64,000 nucleotides of DNA from Paenibacillus piri (GTDB taxonomy: Bacteria > Bacillota > Bacilli > Paenibacillales > NBRC-103111), in NCBI RefSeq assembly GCF_004354045.1, contig NZ_SMRT01000023.1, positions 1 through 64,000 of the forward strand, read 5' to 3'. How positions within the stretch are numbered: the stretch's first letter is position 1; each line of letters starts with the position of its first letter. Positions 59,951-64,000 of this stretch are shown here, one piece after another. Made by a program: the position numbers and the translations under genes. The notes under the pieces were generated by a model, which did no database searches, had not been told where the DNA came from, and worked only from the letters and a program-made list of their open reading frames with translations.

Positions 59951-60778
59951 TTACTTGCTTCCCGTCATGCTGACGCTTTGAATAATGTGCCGCCTCAGGA
60001 AAATAAACACAACCAGAATCGGGATGACCGAGATGACCGAGCCGGCGGACATGACCGACATGTCGATTGAAAACGAAGACTGGAACATGGCGAGCCCGAG
60101 CTCCATCGTAAACATCGACTTGTCTCCGACGACAAGCAGCGGCCATACAAACGCATTCCACGCTTCGATAAAAGAGAAAATGCCGAGCGCGCTCATCGGG
60201 GCGATCATCAGCGGAATGACCAGCCGGAAAAAGATTCCCCACTCCGACGCGCCTTCCACTCTGGCCGACTCCAGCATCTCGTCGGGAATTTGCTGGATAA
60301 CGTTTTGCCTCATAAAGAAAATACCGAAGCTCATGACCAGGTAAGGCAGCACCAAGCCTCCGAATTTGTTGAGCAAACCGAGCTGCTGCATCTGCATATA
60401 GAGCGGAATCATATAAATTTCAAACGGTACGATCGCCGTCGCCAGAAACAGGGAAAATACAAAGGTTAACCCGAAATATTTGTATTTGGCAAAAATAAAT
60501 CCCGCAATGAGCGACGTAAACACAATAGCCACAGCGGATAATGAGGCCATTTTCAAGCTGTTCAGAAAATAAATATGGAACGGGGCCGTCTCGAATACCG
60601 CTGCAAAATTGTTGAAATTGAATTGCTTCGGAATAAACGTTGGAGGCCATGCGTTAATTTCGGCAGGCGTTTTGAACGCCGTCGCCACCATCCAGAGGAA
60701 CGGAATGACCATCACTACAGCCCCTATACTTAAAACGAGCATGGTGAGTGCATCCAGTATCCGTTTCCTGCGCTTCAT
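59951..60778 (-). CDS. Carbohydrate ABC transporter permease (MalG type), importer 6
   Basis: A 275-residue CUT1 permease. Helix one is ALTMLVLSIGAVVMVIPFLW. The EAA loop is LESARVEGASEWGIFFRLVIP, with Val-Glu-Gly in place of the usual Ile-Asp-Gly. The end IIQSVSMTGSK is typical. Its ATG overlaps the upstream TGA (ATGA), implying coupled translation. No binding protein for importer 6 is in the window; it may lie beyond the right edge. Confidence 0.9.
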   Translation of the reverse strand: MKRRKRILDALTMLVLSIGAVVMVIPFLWMVATAFKTPAEINAWPPTFIPKQFNFNNFAAVFETAPFHIYFLNSLKMASLSAVAIVFTSLIAGFIFAKYKYFGLTFVFSLFLATAIVPFEIYMIPLYMQMQQLGLLNKFGGLVLPYLVMSFGIFFMRQNVIQQIPDEMLESARVEGASEWGIFFRLVIPLMIAPMSALGIFSFIEAWNAFVWPLLVVGDKSMFTMELGLAMFQSSFSIDMSVMSAGSVISVIPILVVFIFLRRHIIQSVSMTGSK

Positions 60779-61698
60779 CGTTTTTTCCTCCTTCCGGACG
60801 CCGTATTGTCTTTGGCCAGCATCATTTGCACGGCTGTGAGCACGAGCACGATCAGGAACAGCACGAACGCTTCGGCCGATGCGTATCCCATCTTGTAATA
60901 GCGGAAAGCATTTTCGATCATGTCATACACAAGCACGCGGACTACATAGCCCGGAGCGCCTTGAATGTCGGAGGCCAAAATGTAAATCTGGCTGAATACG
61001 TTGTAGCCGTGAATTAACGTTATGATCGATACGAATACAGTAATCGGCTTAAGCAGCGGCAGCGTAATGTACCAGAACGATTTTATACCCGTAGCCCCGT
61101 CGATCGAGGCCGCTTCGTAATTTTCCTTCGATATTCCAGTCATCCCGACAAGGAAGATGATCATGTTGTAGCCGATCGTCTTCCACACCGTCAGTACAAT
61201 GACCGAAACGACCGCCAGCACCGGATCGAACAGCCATGCCTGCGGCGGTATGCCGAAAAACGACAGGAAATAATTGAGCAGGCCTGTTTTGGAATCGAGT
61301 ATCCATTTCCATGAAACGGCCACAGGCACCATCGGCGTAATGTAAGGCAAAAAATAGAGCGCTTCGTACCACGCTTTAAAGCGAATTCCGCGATGCAGCA
61401 AGCTGGCTACAACGATCGCAATCGGGACGCTGAAGATGAGAATGCCGAAGGCGATGATTGTCGTATTTTTAATCGCTAGCAGAAACGGTTCGCTTTTCAG
61501 CAGCTCGACGTAGTTTTCCATACCGATAAACGGCTTGTTAATGGAAATGAGATCCCACTCGAAAAAGCTGATATATACCGTTTTCACAATCGGTATGAAT
61601 CTCAGGTATGCGTAAATGGCAATAATCGGCGCCAGGCCCAAGATGCAAAACCAGTGTCCGGCATTCAACCGGAATTTTTTCTTCACATGAGCTGCCAT
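60775..61698 (-). CDS. Sugar ABC transporter permease (MalF type), importer 6
   Basis: A 307-residue CUT1 permease. Helix one is WFCILGLAPIIAIYAYLRFI, then KTVYISFFEWDLIS. The EAA loop is YEAASIDGATGIKSFWYITLP. The start is ATG 61698 behind GGGGAGGG; the open frame to 61815 runs back into the nagB-like gene and is rejected. It lies 41 bases after the nagB-like stop, and its partner permease overlaps its end. Confidence 0.88.
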   Translation of the reverse strand: MAAHVKKKFRLNAGHWFCILGLAPIIAIYAYLRFIPIVKTVYISFFEWDLISINKPFIGMENYVELLKSEPFLLAIKNTTIIAFGILIFSVPIAIVVASLLHRGIRFKAWYEALYFLPYITPMVPVAVSWKWILDSKTGLLNYFLSFFGIPPQAWLFDPVLAVVSVIVLTVWKTIGYNMIIFLVGMTGISKENYEAASIDGATGIKSFWYITLPLLKPITVFVSIITLIHGYNVFSQIYILASDIQGAPGYVVRVLVYDMIENAFRYYKMGYASAEAFVLFLIVLVLTAVQMMLAKDNTASGRRKKR

Positions 61699-61739
61699 CC
61701 GCTCCCTCCCCTTTTCTTCCATTCTCATTTGGTTGATCA

Positions 61740-62495
61740 TTACAGCAAGGACGCGCTCTCTGCGTCCACATACATGCGGCACTCCTGAGCGGTACGCAAA
61801 ATCGACGCCGGACATTGCTCCGTCACCGGCCCGAGAACGGCGTCGCGGACGGCTTGCTTCTTTCTATCCCCCGGTACGGTGCAAAATATAAAGGATGCCG
61901 ACAAAATTGTCGGAATAGTCAGACTTATTGCGGTAGACGGAACCCGCTCCAGACTGTCGAAGCATCCGTCGTTAACCTGCTGCTGCCTGCTGACTTCATC
62001 CAAATGTACGCTTTTGACCGGAAGCGGATCGTTGAAGTTGGCGACATGCGGATCGTTAAAGGCGATATGTCCATTTTCTCCGATGCCGATGCAAGCGATG
62101 TCTACCGTATGGGCAGCCAGCAGCTCCGAATATCGTCGGCACTCCCGTTCCGGATCGCTCAGCCCGTCAATCGCGTAAAACCGCTTCGGCTTCCGGCGCT
62201 CGAACAGCCTCTTTTTTAAATAGAAGGAAAAGCTTTGCGGCGCATCGGCCGGCAAACCTACGTATTCGTCGAGATGAAAGCATACAACGCGGTCCCACGG
62301 AATTAAATCATCATTGCAAAGAGCGTCCAAAAAATCGTTTTGAGAGGGTGCGGATGCGAATACGACGGTAATGTATTCTTTATTCTTCAGCAGCTTCAGC
62401 ATGCGGTCTCTGACATCGGCAGCGACAGATTTGCCCATCGCTTCACGTGTTGAATGAGGCAATACCGTAAGTTGATTTATCGTTAATGGTTTCAC
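61740..62495 (-). CDS. Glucosamine-6-phosphate deaminase/isomerase family protein (NagB-like)
   Basis: A 251-residue protein of the NagB/6-phosphogluconolactonase fold. The catalytic region is VVCFHLDEYVGLPADAPQSF, with Asp-Glu at the place of the NagB general base. The second motif is GIGENGHIAFNDP, where classical NagB has NDGHIAFNEP: the loop Asp is Asn and the final Glu is Asp. It may deaminate an amino-sugar phosphate other than GlcN6P. GGAG precedes the GTG start. It sits between LacI and importer-6 genes in a putative amino-sugar operon. Confidence 0.85.
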   Translation of the reverse strand: MKPLTINQLTVLPHSTREAMGKSVAADVRDRMLKLLKNKEYITVVFASAPSQNDFLDALCNDDLIPWDRVVCFHLDEYVGLPADAPQSFSFYLKKRLFERRKPKRFYAIDGLSDPERECRRYSELLAAHTVDIACIGIGENGHIAFNDPHVANFNDPLPVKSVHLDEVSRQQQVNDGCFDSLERVPSTAISLTIPTILSASFIFCTVPGDRKKQAVRDAVLGPVTEQCPASILRTAQECRMYVDAESASLL

Positions 62496-62514
62496 AGTGC
62501 TATCTCCATTTCTG

Positions 62515-63519
62515 CTACGGATTTATGTTTTTGACCGACGAGCGGACAACCAGTTTCTGGTCGAACATAATATGCTGGTAGTCCGTCAAGCGTCGTTGAA
62601 AAATACGGTCGAACAAAGTCCAGCCAAGCGCCTTTCCCGCCTCGTAGGTAGGAATTGACACGCTGGTCAACGGAAAAGTCGTTAGGTCGATATCGTCGAA
62701 GCCGACGATGGACAAGTCGTCAGGCACGCTTAGGCCCGCATCCATAAATGCCCGGATGACGCCAATCGCAATGACGTCGTCGAAGCAGATCAAGGCAGTC
62801 GGGCGCTCCTCCGCGTCCACAAGCAGGCGGCCGATTTGTTGACCGTCCGCCAAGCCGTTCGCCTCTCGGAAAACATGGCGCTCATCGATCGGCAGTCCCC
62901 GCTTGTTCATGACATCGACGAACGCGTCATAGCGGAGCTTCGACGCTCTCGATGTCTTCAAACCGCAGACGAAACCGATGCGGGTATGCCCGTTTGCAAG
63001 TATATGTTCCGTTACTTGGCGACCGCCGTCATAATCGTCAAATTCAAACGTATCGCATGCGAGTCCAGGTATTTTCCCGAGCAGCACAAACGGCATCTGC
63101 TGCCGCTGCAGGGCAAAAATATGTTCGAAAGCGACATCCTCCAGCAAAGGGGCGATAATCAAGCCGTCCACTCGCTTGCGCACCATCGCTTCGATATGCT
63201 CAATTTCCGTATCATGCTCTTCGCCGCTGCTGCACAGAAAGACGGTATACCCATGCTCTCTGGCAATTTCCTGAACCCCTTTTGTAATATGATTGTAGAA
63301 AGGATTCGTAATATCTTTTATGATCAAACCGATTGACCCCGTCGAACGCGAGGAGAGTCCTCTTGCGATTTCATTGGGTACATAGCCATGCTCCTCTGCA
63401 GCTTTGAGCACTTTCCGCCTCGTTTTCTCGGAAAAGCCGCTCTTGTTGTTGAGTACGCCGGAAATCGTACTTTTAGCAAGCCCGGTAATGCGGGCCAAAT
63501 CGGAAATAGTCGTGTTCAA
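62515..63519 (-). CDS. LacI-family transcriptional regulator, TTG start
   Basis: A 334-residue LacI-type repressor. The N-terminal helix-turn-helix and hinge read MNTTISDLARITGLAKSTIS then GVLNNKSGFSEKTRRKVLK. The periplasmic-binding-like sensor domain follows from about residue 60 (GSIGLIIKDITNPFYNHITK). The TTG start lies behind AGGAGG. It is encoded inside the operon it probably controls, upstream of the NagB-like and permease genes; the inducer is presumably an amino-sugar metabolite. Confidence 0.92.
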   Translation of the reverse strand: MNTTISDLARITGLAKSTISGVLNNKSGFSEKTRRKVLKAAEEHGYVPNEIARGLSSRSTGSIGLIIKDITNPFYNHITKGVQEIAREHGYTVFLCSSGEEHDTEIEHIEAMVRKRVDGLIIAPLLEDVAFEHIFALQRQQMPFVLLGKIPGLACDTFEFDDYDGGRQVTEHILANGHTRIGFVCGLKTSRASKLRYDAFVDVMNKRGLPIDERHVFREANGLADGQQIGRLLVDAEERPTALICFDDVIAIGVIRAFMDAGLSVPDDLSIVGFDDIDLTTFPLTSVSIPTYEAGKALGWTLFDRIFQRRLTDYQHIMFDQKLVVRSSVKNINP

Positions 63520-63545
63520 AAACTTGCTCCTCCTTACAAAACGTC

Positions 63546-63560
63546 AAAAACCGGTTCGTT
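63546..63560. promoter_or_regulatory. Possible LacI operator upstream of lacI
   Basis: AAAAACCGGTTCGTT has the central ACCGGT symmetry seen in many LacI-family operators and lies 27 bases before the lacI TTG start, between this gene and the upstream isomerase. The palindrome is short, so chance is possible. Confidence 0.3.
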
Positions 63561-63592
63561 TGTTCGCGGACGGAGGAGACCGTGAGTGCCGC

Positions 63593-64000
63593 TCAGAAAA
63601 GCAGCCTCCGCAAGCCTGCAAGCGTCTCGTCCGTCCCGTCCATTGCTGTGCCGCCAGGCGGAATATAATGCGTTTCAATCGTGTAAAGACCTTGATACCC
63701 GTCGTCTTCCAGCGCCCTGATCTGCTTCGGATAGTCGACGGCGCCCGACCCGATCGGGACGCAGCGCCCCGTTCCGCCGGCGTCCGTGAAAGCATCCTTC
63801 AAATGAACGTGGCTGATCATATCCTTTACTTCCGCGTAGCCTTCCGGAAAAGCGGACTTTCCGCCGTACGCTTCATTCCCGGGATCCCATAACGCTTTGA
63901 GCGCATCCGAGCCTACCAGCCTGACGATATGTCCGACTTCGGAGGCGCAGCCTCCGTTGCAGGACGGCTCGTTTTCCAGCAGCAGGGTCACCTGCTCCCG
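63593..64000 (-). CDS. TIM-barrel sugar phosphate isomerase/epimerase, C-terminal part (5' end outside window)
   Basis: A frame of 135 codons open to the right edge that ends before the LacI gene. It contains LLLENEPSCNG, ALWDPGNEAYGG, MISHVHLKDAF, and GCxPIGSGAVDYPKQ-type and YTIETHYIPPGGT motifs near the end, which match the metal-ligand regions of the xylose-isomerase-like (AP-endonuclease-2) family: Glu, Asp, His and the last Glu. The full protein should be about 260-290 residues. It is the first gene seen of the minus-strand operon that includes lacI, nagB-like and importer-6 genes. Confidence 0.8.
   Translation of the reverse strand, partial: REQVTLLLENEPSCNGGCASEVGHIVRLVGSDALKALWDPGNEAYGGKSAFPEGYAEVKDMISHVHLKDAFTDAGGTGRCVPIGSGAVDYPKQIRALEDDGYQGLYTIETHYIPPGGTAMDGTDETLAGLRRLLF

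Noticed and set aside
1..64000. CRISPR array, tRNA or rRNA genes
   Set aside because: No regularly spaced repeats and no cloverleaf or rRNA-like sequence were seen.

Overview
The window looks like a chromosomal segment of a Paenibacillaceae bacterium (Paenibacillus or Cohnella type). I infer this from the mid-range GC content, the strong AGGAGG ribosome binding sites, three YesM-type kinase/YesN-type regulator pairs, several CUT1/Lpl-type sugar importers, and an S-layer/FN3-dockerin gene remnant. It is a carbohydrate-catabolism island with almost no housekeeping content apart from a gluconeogenic block (gapB, a small SR1P-type gene, pckA).

Layout. 3-275: tail of an IS110-family transposase. 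461-8440 (minus): importer 1 (lipoprotein, two permeases), a Gfo/Idh/MocA oxidoreductase and a DUF6807/PmoA-like protein, controlled by a YesM kinase, a compact YesN-like regulator and a cre site. 8782-9225: isolated AT-rich Nudix gene. 9274-13844 (minus): importer 2 plus an enolase-superfamily dehydratase, with a divergent GH43/GH32-like protein at 14181-15059; the importer mRNA seems to carry a terminator in its leader. 15276-15590: debris of surface-protein genes on both strands. 15633-23125 (minus): Lpl-type importer 3 with a Tm-1-like/PEP-hydrolase-like pair, an oxidoreductase and a TIM-barrel isomerase, divergent from a kinase/regulator pair at 23310-26701. 26861-37571 (minus): importer 4 with two tandem paralogous lipoproteins, a large GH-like protein, an amidohydrolase-fold protein, an aldo/keto reductase, an oxidoreductase and a second enolase-superfamily enzyme, divergent from a third kinase/regulator pair at 37767-41208.

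41575-43863: LysR regulator divergent from a threonine-synthase-like PLP enzyme. 43960-46697 (minus): gapB, sr1P and pckA, preceded by CcpN-like boxes. 47207-56189: a probable pectin/rhamnogalacturonan-oligomer locus with an FG-GAP-type propeller protein, Lpl-type permeases, a membrane-anchored AraC regulator, a solute-binding lipoprotein and an oligogalacturonate lyase gene broken by one frameshift. Four similar operator-like sequences precede the four transcription units of this locus, and a structured RNA of about 210 nt lies between the permeases and the regulator. 57139-64000 (minus): importer 6 with NagB-like, AGE-epimerase, neutral-ceramidase-like and LacI genes and a truncated TIM-barrel isomerase.

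How it works together: each cluster takes up an oligosaccharide through a lipoprotein and two CUT1 permeases. None encodes an ATPase, so all probably share an MsmX-type ATPase encoded elsewhere. The sugar is then processed in the cytoplasm by glycosidase-like proteins, oxidoreductases, isomerases and dehydratases. Dedicated two-component or one-component sensors control import. All functions are inferred from motifs read by eye; no database search was run.
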